This document shows, in pieces, positions 28,401 through 41,872 of a DNA stretch of 64,000 nt. The notes under the pieces are model-generated. The model saw only the letters and a list, made by a program, of their open reading frames with translations. It did not search any database and was not told where the DNA came from. Each line of letters starts with the position of its first letter. Position 1 is the stretch's first letter. The DNA is from Theodoxus fluviatilis. Its lineage: Eukaryota > Mollusca > Gastropoda > Cycloneritida > Neritidae. The stretch is from positions 40,998 through 104,997 of the forward strand of contig JAWQFJ010002804.1 in the NCBI GenBank assembly GCA_034096865.1. Reading direction: 5' to 3'. The translations under genes and the position numbers were made by a program.

Positions 28401-29250
28401 CACAATTAACGGCTTGAAAACTGTGTCGACGCACAATGACACGACCATGCTCGAAGCTAAATCCGTTTAGTAAGAGTCATTTATGTTACTGTGGTAGGGC
28501 AAAATAGAATACATCACGCACACACACACACACACAGACACACACACACAGACACACACACACGCACGCACGCAGGCAGGCAAGCAGGCACAGACAGACA
28601 GATACACACACACGTACACAGGCACACACAGGCAGACACACACACAACAGACAGACAGACAGGTACACATACACACGCGCGCGCGCGATTTAATATGCCT
28701 CCTACGTATTTTGAACGGACGAAACGATGTAATAATATCAAAGATCCTATATAGGGTCTTTGATAATATCTCGTAAAGAGTAAAGAACTGTGGGTGGTTT
28801 CATCCATCAAAGACTTCAAAGGTTCCATTAAGCGAATTATAACAAACTACGAATGGAACTCTTTGTCGTGCATGGTCTGTAGATGCAAAGGTTACAAGGT
28901 TAGGCGCGAGCGAGATGAAATCAAACTGATATAGGCCTATCTGCTCAGAGCGCTCCAGACAAAATCGGATTTGATAAGATAATTAATATACTGCAAGGCG
29001 ATGATGGAAGCGAAAGTGCTGAGGCATCCTGATTCGGTAGACGAAGATGTTATCAGAGGCGATGTCATTAAACTCTCTGTATTACCACGGATTTATAGAT
29101 CCGTGGTATTACATCGTTCCGTGTCGCAAGACTACCAAGTATCACGTATCACTCTACTTCTGAGACGTTTTGTTGACGTCTCCAGCATTTCCACGTCAGC
29201 AGTTTCTCGAATATTCTCCTCCTCTCAAGATAACCCACCTTTCCCATACG
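25456..29250. other. No gene seen; simple repeats and two small palindromes
   Basis: Holds a poly-C/CT run at 27620-27657, a CA/GACA-rich stretch at 28517-28690, and a near-perfect 38-bp palindrome at 28732-28769. An inverted repeat with 10-bp perfect stem and 6-base loop lies at 29083-29108. No exon recognised. The last few hundred bases may hold the PDCD4 promoter. Confidence 0.5.
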
Positions 29251-29662
29251 CCATAGTTCAAATCGAACGCAGTTCGGTGGAGCAGAAGGAGCAGTTCACA
29301 GTAAAGGAGCCTTTTCTTTCGGTTGAGAAGTGAGGTGTGTGTAATTGCTGAGTAAAATAACGCAGCTTGCAGCTTGGTAACTTGTGTGCAAAATCAGGAT
29401 CACGTGACTGAACTGGCGTCCACGACCACAGGGGAGTAGGCGTGCGCCAACCGTCCAATCAAACTGCTTTGCCTGCGAATAGAGGATCAGACGGGAAACA
29501 TCTTTCGCGGTAAGCTGTTGTGGTGAAGAAACGCTGAGGCCTATTGATTCCTACACCTAATTTTCTCACGGACTTTTGCAACATAATTCTTGTTGTCTGA
29601 GGCGTGTGTGCTCGAGTGCTACATTGAGTGCCACCCCGTGTGTTATTTGCATTTGTTGGAAG

Positions 29663-31130
29663 ATGGCAGCAGAAGTGCAGGCTCGGCCAAACCACGTTCA
29701 AGATGGCGATGTTGCGCCCCTTAATGGCAATGTTAGTGAGGAATTGCCTTCGGAAATGAATGGACAGTGTTTTGAGAATGGTGATGTGGATGATGACAGT
29801 ATTCGGATTATCCGAAGAGCTAAACGGCATATTCGTAGGAGTCCCACGAAAGATGCTGGCGGTGCAACGGTGGGAACTGCGATACAAAACAATCACAAGA
29901 GATTACCACTTTCTAAAAACAGTCGACGATCTCGGAACGGGAAAGGAAGAGGTTTGCCTAAAAAAGGTAAGTCATAACTCACATTTTCATCTTTGTGTTG
30001 ATAATTTTCTTAATTTTTGATCATGGAAATTGTTATTGTTTTAAATTGTTCCACGTGCCCCCTTCACTTCAGCAGAATGTTTGTAAACAGAGACAAGCAG
30101 ATTTGTTGTTTTCACGTATTGTGCATCAGTGTGCATTTTGATTTTAAGTGGCATATCATAGGCATTTGCATCTTTTTGAGTGTAGCTGCATTAAAACATT
30201 GGTTATGGTGTATTACGGTTCTGTCCATAGAGTTGCCATCTGCAACGCATGTTAGCAGATTTTTCTTTTAAGGTCAAGGATGTCTATTTATAGTCTCTTG
30301 GCCAATGCTGGTTAGTGCGCTGTATTTATGTTGATTGTGTATATATTTTGCGATGAGGTAATGTTATCTCAAAGATTTCCCTACTACAATGAAAGAAGTA
30401 CAGTTTATGTGCCTCATACATTGCTATCAATGGTAACTAGCATAAGGAATCCGTATGCTAGGATTCAATCTGGAGCCGTGCGAGTGCAAGTGAGGCTATG
30501 GTCAGCAGCGGGAGCAGGTCGGCTGGGGTCGGGCTGAAGCCCTGGTTGAACTTGAAGCTTGGGCTAAGCTGTGGTCCTGCTGTGCGGCGAGCTGGCCAAG
30601 AAACCTTGTGTACCACAACTCCGACTTGGCCATTAACTCCGTCTGTTATGAGCAGGTCATGCTAGAAAGTAGAAGAGAGTCGAGGTGGCATTTATTGTTA
30701 CTGTTAGCTGCACAAAGACTTGAAGTTGAATGTGCAATTAGGCAAGTTACATTGATTAACTTGCACTTGCAGGGACTTCCACTGCTGCATATGCCATGGT
30801 GACTGTAAATTGTAATGGGATTTCTTCAGTAGCTGATGTGAAAATTCACTTTGTGCTATATGTTCACAAACAATAAGTTAATTGGCCAATTGAGTTGGAA
30901 AAGATGTTTGGTGCGGTGGGTGCAGTTCCTTGAGCGGTATAACTCTGAAAAGAAACTGAGCGCGTTCCCCCAACGTTATTTTTATCAATAAATTGTCTTG
31001 AAGGGTGAAAATGCGCAGTGCACAGTCTAGTCTAAGGTCAATAGTGCATGTGCCCATGCTGGCCCCCAAAGATATGGATTTAGTGCGCGTTTCCGTCCTG
31101 GTTGTTGGTATGAAAACTCATGCGTGCACA

Positions 31131-31199
<69 letters not shown>

Positions 31200-33787
31200 T
31201 GGAGATACATTCCTTTGACTCCAAGTGTGTGTGCGTGAGTGCGTGTTTACGTGTTAGTATATATATGTGTGTTTGTATGAGTGTGTTTGTCTGCATCTGT
31301 ATGAGCATGTATGTATGTGATTTTTGTGAAAAGAGATTTCTTGTGGTTCTGCAGTAATTGTGCAGTCATAATTTCATAGTTAAATTCACGAATACAGATC
31401 CAGACAATGTTCAAGTAAATGTGTTATGTTTACAGACCCATGGATGTATAAATCATTAAATGTTGATGGAATATTGCTTGCTTTGAAGTAACACCACAAT
31501 ACCGCATCAACACTAGACTGGACAAGTGTACATCTGTGTGGGCTTCATGATTGTGTATGGTATGCTTGTAGTAATAAACATGCTGCCCTCCTGTGTGTTT
31601 GTGCAAGCAAGAGAAATTATTCGTACATGAATGTGATATGTTGGGGAAAGTGGGATATCAAACCCCACTGGGCAATATGACCACTTCAATGAAAATAAAG
31701 TGAAATAATTTTGTTTCCAAAATGAATTTCGACCTTCACTTCACTTCACTTCACTTGTCCCGTAGTCTGGATGACCGTTGGGGCACCACAGATGATCTGG
31801 CAACCAGTTCTCTCCATTCCTCTCGCCTCTCGGACTGTCTCAAGGCTTCGCTGAGCCTCATCCCTGTCCAGTCTGAGATGATGTACTCCCATCTTTTCCT
31901 TTGTCTGCCTCTCCTCCTCCCTCCTTTTACTGTGCGACCAGTTTTTCCTAAAGAAAGACGTTTGATATTGACCCAGTCTGAAATAGGTCAGAGACAGTGC
32001 AGGTGTTTTTTTTTACGCCACACTCTTGCTGCCATGTTGAAAGTCTGAAAAAATTTACCCCTTAGAGTTAGACCTCACTTGCATCAAATTTTAATGTGTA
32101 CTTTGTGATACAATGGAACATGAGAACTGCATCAGTGCTTTCATAAACCACCAAGGCAAGTGCACATGCATTTATTTCATGATTTTTGTGTTATGTGCCA
32201 TGTATTATGCATTGCTTTGGAGATAAATTTTTGCAGAGAATTGATGAGGATCTGTGGCTTTTTGGTGATGATTTTTTATTCCTTCAAAAAATGAAATTCT
32301 TAGAAGTTTGTTCATAATAATAAATTTGATTATATTTCAGCACAGACAGTTAAAACTTCCTGACCTGCTATTAGTCTTGAATGAGAAAGGCAAAGCCAAT
32401 GAGAAGTTGAAATATGGTGGAGCTTAATGCACTACACTTTATAAATTTGTTTCTAAAAATGAAAATAGTTTAAGTCAAAAAGACTAAACAGGACTGATGA
32501 TACACCTCTACTCCTAATTAGCATGTTTCGTCTTTTTTTTTCCTGTTCCAAACATTAATCCTGATAATGTCATTAAAATGAGTTTGTGCCTATCATTGCA
32601 CTTTAATATTTTTAAATATATCGGATTCAGTGGCATTATGTCAAGAAAACATTTTCTGCCATAAGTGTACACAAATCAGAGAAAACAAATCGAGACCTAA
32701 TATCTTGTTTAATGAATACTATCACATGCATCTTGCTGGATTGCCCGACACCATCATAAAGTGGAGATGGAAAAGTGGTTTTTGCTATGGTGTGTGGGTT
32801 AAAAATTTTTTTTCAATGGGCTCAAAATATGATAATACTTTAAAACCTGTGGCAAATATCTCATATTTGTGACCTCTAATAAGTTTTATCATTTAAAACA
32901 AGTACGATTTCTTTCACCAATGTGTTGAGTTTTCAAAGAGTGGTTTCTACACTCATTGACTGTCATTCAGATATCATTTCAAATACAACATAAAGCTAAG
33001 ACTAGTAAGAGTTGCTGAATAATCCCCTCATCATCAGGAACTACTGACTGCTGGGCTTTCAGTGTTGCTCTCATAATAATAATGTGGCCAAGATTCACCT
33101 CAAGCTGTCAGAAACTACCAATGTATCATCAGGGTTGCATCGTTTAATGTGGGACTTTGCTTCTCGGCATTGGCAAAATGTAACATTAAAATTTAAAAGA
33201 ATTTTATCTATTTATGTAATTCAATGCTCCTATAACTAAGTTATATTCTACATTTTAAATGAGATAAAATTTGCCAAAAGATGTATTTTAGGTTGGGGCT
33301 TCATGCCTCGACCTCCTGGGGCTTAATGTGTCCTGAGATCATGGAAGTTCACTGTAAGAAATAAAATGTTTTAAAATATTCAAATTTGTGGTTACCAAAT
33401 AAAGTCAGTATGTTTTGTTGGATATTAATGTCCTCGCTTTGTTTGCTCTGTTTAACTTTATGTAACCCCCCCACCCACCCCCATTAAAAAAAATTTTATT
33501 TTAAAAGGGATGCCTTATGGCATAATGCCCTGCTTTCCCTTATGTAGGAGTGGGGGTGTGATGTGTGTGTGTGTGCGTCAGTGCACATCAACATGTATGC
33601 TCATTGGGGGTGGGGTGGGGAGATGCATGTACAGTCTGGTGTTGAGTGGCACTGACATCTATGTTGAAATGTACAGATTACCATGCAGACAGTGAGGGTT
33701 CATTGTTTATTCTGTTTAACTTGATGTCTCATTAAAAAAAAGAGGAAAAGGATGCCTTATGTCCCACTTTCTCCTATACATGTATAG

Positions 33788-33819
<32 letters not shown>

Positions 33820-36046
33820 GTGTGTGTGTGTGTGCTCTCAGGTGTAAAACATGAACATGCATATGCTCATTGGGGGTGGGGTGGGGGGAATATGTGTATG
33901 CAGTCTGGTGTTCAGGGGCACTGACATCTGTGTTGAAATGTGCAGATGACCATGCAGACAGTGAGGGTTTATTGTTGTGTACTGTTCCCTGCCAGAGTAA
34001 GTGTGGAAGCACCTGTACAAGCATGTCCAGGACTGAGGCTGAACTGCAAGTTTTCTCCTTCACTCACAGGAGGGGCAGGGGGCAAGGGGGTTTGGGGGAA
34101 GCCTGGCTCTGACTACTTGAGCACCGAGGCAGGATGGAAGGACACTCATGATCCAAACTATGACTCGGAGAGCGAGGTAAGTGGTGCTCATAATCTTATA
34201 GAGGATTTGCAGACCTGTGTGTGTGTTTGTGTGTGTGTGTGCGTGCGTGCATGTGCATACACACAGGTGTGCCTGCCTGTGCACATGCATGCATGCATGC
34301 ATGCATGAGAAAGGTGGGATGGAAATATAAATGTGTGTGATGTGTAGTAAACAACATGTGTACATTAAATTCATCTGGTGTTGATCAGAAATTGATCTGT
34401 CCTAGGTATCTTGGTGCCCTGCATTTGTGATGGTAAACAACAGTTTCAGTGGCGATGTAGGATGGGTGTCATGAGATGCAATGAATGTCTTTGAGACTTT
34501 AATCTCGATTCTAGCCTCTTGTTGTCACTAATGGAAATCGTGGTCGCAACATAGCTTGGTAGTCATTGTTGTGGTTTAATGCTGCTGATATTGCATGCTT
34601 TGTCACAGCTATGCAGCGACTTTGCACATGCAGGATACTGTTAAAGCCTGAAATATGCACTTATGGAAATATGATTGACTGTGGTGCATTAGTCTGGTGC
34701 TGCATGTAAAGATAGTACAGCAATGTAAATTGCAGGGGTGTAAAACTAAAAGCATGTGGTTGTGCATCATTAAAAAGATGCAGTTTTGATGTTGTGCAGA
34801 CTTGCAGGAGACTGAGCATTGCCTTGCAGGACGAGTACATTGTGGAGAAGGTGGCACCTGTGGTGAGCAAGGAAGAGCTGATGAAGGTGCTGGAGCCCCT
34901 CGTTCTGGAGTACTATGAGCACGGCGACTCCACAGAGGTGGTGGTGAGTAGTCCATCTTGGTCCTTGACAGTGTCATCATGTGAGACTTGCTGACAACGG
35001 ATTGTTTTCTTGCTCATGCCTCAAGAGGAGACCTTCGACTCTTTCCCATGTTTGAGGAAATGTTCTTTCTACTGGGCTTCATGGCTGTAAGGATTTATTT
35101 CAGGTTAGGTTTCCTATCCCACACCTCGCCTTCCCATGCAAGGGGTTTGCCTTTTTTACTGTCCCTATTTTTTTAATCAACCTTTCATTTACAGATCCCC
35201 CTGTGGGTTCCATCCAGCCATCCAGCCATCCATCCTTCATTTACAGATGGGAGTGCATCAACTTAAATTGACTTGTTCAAGATGCAGTTCCTAATATTAG
35301 GCATTATTAATTACTGGATACTATTTTAATTGAGTTGGGTTGCAAGGATGCTTTTGAATTGTTGTCTGATAACTAAGAAATTAGCTCATCATATTCTTGT
35401 GGTCATGCACTTGTAAAGTTCTGTTATTCGACAAAGCTGCTCATCACCATCTGGCTCCCCCTGTGGTTTGGGGGTGAGAATTGACCCACCACATCTCCCT
35501 GTGGTTTGGGGGTGAGAATTGACCCACCACATCTCCCCACTGGACACCCCCTGTGGTTTGGGGGTGAGAATTGACCCACCACGTCTCCCTGTGGTTTGGG
35601 GGTGAGAATTGACCCACCACGTCTCCCTGTGGTTTGGGGGTGAGAATTGACCCACCACGTCTCCCCACTGGACACCCCCTGTGGTTTGGGGGTGAAAATT
35701 GACCCACCACGTCTCCCTGTGGTTTGGGGGTGAGAATTGACCCACCACGTCTCCCCACTGGACACACCCCTGTGGTTTGGGGTGANNNNNNNNNNAATTG
35801 GCCAATTGAGTTGGAAAAGATGTTTGGTGCGGTGGGTGCAGTTCCTTGAGCGGTATAACTCTGAAAAGAAACTGAGCGCGTTCCCCCAACGTTATTTTTA
35901 TCAATAAATTGTCTTGAAGGGTGAAAATGCGCAGTGCACAGTCTAGTCTAAGGTCAATAGTGCATGTGCCCATGCTGGCCCCCAAAGATATGGATTTAGT
36001 GCGCGTTTCCGTCCTGGTTGTTGGTATGAAAACTCATGCGTGCACA

Positions 36047-36117
<71 letters not shown>

Positions 36118-38697
36118 TGGAGATACATTCCTTTGACTCCAAGTGTGTGTGCGTGAGTGCGTGTTTACGTGTTAGTATATATATGTGTGTTTGTATGAGT
36201 GTGTTTGTCTGCATCTGTATGAGCATGTATGTATGTGATTTTTGTGAAAAGAGATTTCTTGTGGTTCTGCAGTAATTGTGCAGTCATAATTTCATAGTTA
36301 AATTCACGAATACAGATCCAGACAATGTTCAAGTAAATGTGTTATGTTTACAGACCCATGGATGTATAAATCATTAAATGTTGATGGAATATTGCTTGCT
36401 TTGAAGTAACACCACAATACCGCATCAACACTAGACTGGACAAGTGTACATCTGTGTGGGCTTCATGATTGTGTATGGTATGCTTGTAGTAATAAACATG
36501 CTGCCCTCCTGTGTGTTTGTGCAAGCAAGAGAAATTATTCGTACATGAATGTGATATGTTGGGGAAAGTGGGATATCAAACCCCACTGGGCAATATGACC
36601 ACTTCAATGAAAATAAAGTGAAATAATTTTGTTTCCAAAATGAATTTCGACCTTCACTTCACTTCACTTCACTTGTCCCGTAGTCTGGATGACCGTTGGG
36701 GCACCACAGATGATCTGGCAACCAGTTCTCTCCATTCCTCTCGCCTCTCGGACTGTCTCAAGGCTTCGCTGAGCCTCATCCCTGTCCAGTCTGAGATGAT
36801 GTACTCCCATCTTTTCCTTTGTCTGCCTCTCCTCCTCCCTCCTTTTACTGTGCGACCAGTTTTTCCTAAAGAAAGACGTTTGATATTGACCCAGTCTGAA
36901 ATAGGTCAGAGACAGTGCAGGTGTTTTTTTTTACGCCACACTCTTGCTGCCATGTTGAAAGTCTGAAAAAATTTACCCCTTAGAGTTAGACCTCACTTGC
37001 ATCAAATTTTAATGTGTACTTTGTGATACAATGGAACATGAGAACTGCATCAGTGCTTTCATAAACCACCAAGGCAAGTGCACATGCATTTATTTCATGA
37101 TTTTTGTGTTATGTGCCATGTATTATGCATTGCTTTGGAGATAAATTTTTGCAGAGAATTGATGAGGATCTGTGGCTTTTTGGTGATGATTTTTTATTCC
37201 TTCAAAAAATGAAATTCTTTGAAGTTTGTTTATAATAATAAATTTGATTATATTTCAGCACAGACAGTTAAAACTACCTGCTATTAGTCTTGAATGAGAA
37301 AGGCAAAGCCAATGAGAAGTTGAAATATGGTGGAGCTTAATGCACTACACTTTATAAATTTGTTTCTAAAAATGAAAATAGTTTAAGTCAAAAAGACTAA
37401 ACAGGACTGATGATACACCTCTACTCCTAATTAGCATGTTTCGTCTTTTTTTTTCCTGTTCCAAACATTAATCCTGATAATGTCATTAAAATGAGTTTGT
37501 GCCTATCATTGCACTTTAATATTTTTAAATATATCGGATTCAGTGGCATTATGTCAAGAAAACATTTTCTGCCATAAGTGTACACAAATCAGAGAAAACA
37601 AATCGAGACCTAATATCTTGTTTAATGAATACTATCACATGCATCTTGCTGGATTGCCCGACACCATCATAAAGTGGAGATGGAAAAGTGGTTTTTGCTA
37701 TGGTGTGTGGGTTAAAAATTTTTTTTCAATGGGCTCAAAATATGATAATACTTTAAAACCTGTGGCAAATATCTCATATTTGTGACCTCTAATAAGTTTT
37801 ATCATTTAAAACAAGTACGATTTCTTTCACCAATGTGTTGAGTTTTCAAAGAGTGGTTTCTACACTCATTGACTGTCATTCAGATATCATTTCAAATACA
37901 ACATAAAGCTAAGACTAGTAAGAGTTGCTGAATAATCCCCTCATCATCAGGAACTACTGACTGCTGGGCTTTCAGTGTTGCTCTCATAATAATAATGTGG
38001 CCAAGATTCACCTCAAGCTGTCAGAAACTACCAATGTATCATCAGGGTTGCATCGTTTAATGTGGGACTTTGCTTCTCGGCATTGGCAAAAATGTAACAT
38101 TAAAATTTAAAAGAATTTTATCTATTTATGTAATTCAATGCTCCTATAACTAAGTTATATTCTACATTTTAAATGAGATAAAATTTGCCAAAAGATGTAT
38201 TTTAGGTTGGGGCTTCATGCCTCGACCTCCTGGGGCTTAATGTGTCCTGAGATCATGGAAGTTCACTGTAAGAAATAAAATGTTTTAAAATATTCAAATT
38301 TGTGGTTACCAAATAAAGTCAGTATGTTTTGTTGGATATTAATGTCCTCGCTTTGTTTGCTCTGTTTAACTTTATGTAACCCCCCCACCCACCCCCATTA
38401 AAAAAATTTTATTTTAAAAGGGATGCCTTATGGCATAATGCCCTGCTTTCCCTTATGTAGGAGTGGGGGTGTGATGTGTGTGTGTGTGCGTCAGTGCACA
38501 TCAACATGTATGCTCATTGGGGGTGGGGTGGGGAGATGCATGTACAGTCTGGTGTTGAGTGGCACTGACATCTATGTTGAAATGTACAGATTACCATGCA
38601 GACAGTGAGGGTTCATTGTTTATTCTGTTTAACTTGATGTCTCATTAAAAAAAAGAGGAAAAGGATGCCTTATGTCCCACTTTCTCCTATACATGTA

Positions 38698-38748
<51 letters not shown>

Positions 38749-41700
38749 GTGTGTGTGTGTGTGCTCTCAGGTGTAAAACATGAACATGCATATGCTCATT
38801 GGGGGTGGGGTGGGGGGAATATGTGTATGCAGTCTGGTGTTCAGGGGCACTGACATCTGTGTTGAAATGTGCAGATGACCATGCAGACAGTGAGGGTTTA
38901 TTGTTGTGTACTGTTCCCTGCCAGAGTAAGTGTGGAAGCACCTGTACAAGCATGTCCAGGACTGAGGCTGAACTGCAAGTTTTCTCCTTCACTCACAGGA
39001 GGGGCAGGGGGCAAGGGGGTTTGGGGGAAGCCTGGCTCTGACTACTTGAGCACCGAGGCAGGATGGAAGGACACTCATGATCCAAACTATGACTCGGAGA
39101 GCGAGGTAAGTGGTGCTCATAATCTTATAGAGGATTTGCAGACCTGTGTGTGTGTTTGTGTGTGTGTGTGCGTGCGTGCATGTGCATACACACAGGTGTG
39201 CCTGCCTGTGCACATGCATGCATGCATGCATGCATGAGAAAGGTGGGATGGAAATATAAATGTGTGTGATGTGTAGTAAACAACATGTGTACATTAAATT
39301 CATCTGGTGTTGATCAGAAATTGATCTGTCCTAGGTATCTTGGTGCCCTGCATTTGTGATGGTAAACAACAGTTTCAGTGGCGATGTAGGATGGGTGTCA
39401 TGAGATGCAATGAATGTCTTTGAGACTTTAATCTCGATTCTAGCCTCTTGTTGTCACTAATGGAAATCGTGGTCGCAACATAGCTTGGTAGTCATTGTTG
39501 TGGTTTAATGCTGCTGATATTGCATGCTTTGTCACAGCTATGCAGCGACTTTGCACATGCAGGATACTGTTAAAGCCTGAAATATGCACTTATGGAAATA
39601 TGATTGACTGTGGTGCATTAGTCTGGTGCTGCATGTAAAGATAGTACAGCAATGTAAATTGCAGGGGTGTAAAACTAAAAGCATGTGGTTGTGCATCATT
39701 AAAAAGATGCAGTTTTGATGTTGTGCAGACTTGCAGGAGACTGAGCATTGCCTTGCAGGACGAGTACATTGTGGAGAAGGTGGCACCTGTGGTGAGCAAG
39801 GAAGAGCTGATGAAGGTGCTGGAGCCCCTCGTTCTGGAGTACTATGAGCACGGCGACTCCACAGAGGTGGTGGTGAGTAGTCCATCTTGGTCCTTGACAG
39901 TGTCATCATGTGAGACTTGCTGACAACGGATTGTTTTCTTGCTCATGCCTCAAGAGGAGACCTTCGACTCTTTCCCATGTTTGAGGAAATGTTCTTTCTA
40001 CTGGGCTTCATGGCTGTAAGGATTTATTTCAGGTTAGGTTTCCTATCCCACACCTCGCCTTCCCATGCAAGGGGTTTGCCTTTTTTACTGTCCCTATTTT
40101 TTTAATCAACCTTTCATTTACAGATCCCCCTGTGGGTTCCATCCAGCCATCCAGCCATCCATCCTTCATTTACAGATGGGAGTGCATCAACTTAAATTGA
40201 CTTGTTCAAGATGCAGTTCCTAATATTAGGCATTATTAATTACTGGATACTATTTTAATTGAGTTGGGTTGCAAGGATGCTTTTGAATTGTTGTCTGATA
40301 ACTAAGAAATTAGCTCATCATATTCTTGTGGTCATGCACTTGTAAAGTTCTGTTATTCGACAAAGCTGCTCATCACCATCTGGCTCCCCCTGTGGTTTGG
40401 GGGTGAGAATTGACCCACCACATCTCCCTGTGGTTTGGGGGTGAGAATTGACCCACCACATCTCCCCACTGGACACCCCCTGTGGTTTGGGGGTGAGAAT
40501 TGACCCACCACGTCTCCCTGTGGTTTGGGGGTGAGAATTGACCCACCACGTCTCCCTGTGGTTTGGGGGTGAGAATTGACCCACCACGTCTCCCCACTGG
40601 ACACCCCCTGTGGTTTGGGGGTGAAAATTGACCCACCACGTCTCCCTGTGGTTTGGGGGTGAGAATTGACCCACCACGTCTCCCCACTGGACACACCCCT
40701 GTGGTTTGGGGTGAGAATTGACCCACCATGTCTCCCCAATGGACACCCCCTGTGGTTTGGGGGTGAGAATTGACCCACTATGTCTCCCCATTGGACACCA
40801 ACCCCCTGTGGTTTGGGGGTGAGAATTGACCCACCATGTCTCCCCACTGGACTTCAACCCCCTGTGGTTTGGGGTGAGAATTGACCCACCATGTCTCCCC
40901 ACTGGACACCCCCTGTGGTTTGGGGGTGAGAATTGACCCACCACGTCTCACTGTGGTTTGGGGGTGAGAATTGACCCACCACGTCTCCCCACTGGACACC
41001 CCCTGTGGTTTGGGGGTGAGAATTGACCCACCACGTCTCACTGTGGTTTGGGGGTGAGAATTGACCCACCACGTCTCCCCACTGGACCCCCCCCCCTGTG
41101 GTTTGGGGTGAGAATTGACCCACCATGTCTCCCCACTGGACACCCCCTGTGGTTTGGGGGTGAGAATTGACCCACCACGTCTCACTGTGGTTTGGGGGTG
41201 AGAATTGACCCACCACGTCTCCCCACTGGACACCCGCTGTGGTTTGGGGGTGAGAATTGACCCACCACGTCTCACTGTGGTTTGGGGGTGAGAATTGACC
41301 CACCATGTCTCCCCACTGGACACCAACCCCCTGTGGTTTGGGGTGAGAATTGACCCACCATGTCTCCCCACTGGACACCCCCTGTGGTTTGGGGGTGAGA
41401 ATTGACCCACCACGTCTCACTGTGGTTTGGGGGTGAGAATTGACCCACCATGTCTCACTGTGGTTTGGGGGTGAGAATTGACCCACCACGTCTCACTGGG
41501 GTTTGGGGGTGAGAATTGACCCACCATGTCTCCCCACTGGACACCAACCCCCTGTGGTTTGGGTTGAGAATTGACCCACCATGTCTCCCCACTGGACACC
41601 CCCTGTGGTTTGGGGGTGAGAATTGACCCACCATGTCTCACTGTGGTTGGGGGTGAGAATTGACCCACCACGTCTCCCCACTGGACTTGTAAGAGGCTAA

Positions 41701-41827
41701 TGAATAGGGAAATCATGACTTGTTCTTACTCTGCTTGTTATGATTGGTTGTGAACAATGGCATTACATAGTCTACTAAGGCTGATAGGCCATAAAACCCC
41801 ATCATCATCGTTTTCATCATCATCGTT

Positions 41828-41872
<45 letters not shown>

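Larger units (their letters stand above)
30880..35785. repeat. Segmental duplication in assembly, copy 1
   Basis: Matches 35796-40714 nearly base for base. Differences seen are two substitutions and a 5-bp deletion near 32300/37218, a few homopolymer changes and dinucleotide length changes. It carries PDCD4 exons 2 and 3 and stops at a gap inside a tandem array. Confidence 0.95.
35796..40714. repeat. Segmental duplication in assembly, copy 2
   Basis: Begins with the sequence found at 30880 and runs collinearly to the tandem array. Unlike copy 1, it then continues through the rest of the array into PDCD4 exon 4. Confidence 0.95.

Noticed and set aside
29001..29333. 110-codon plus-strand frame just before PDCD4
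   Set aside because: No homology or splice context; it lies in the likely promoter or 5' UTR region.
40318..41489. Minus-strand frames of about 210 codons rich in [12 protein letters not shown]
   Set aside because: Translations of the 38/53-bp array, not a repeat protein gene.
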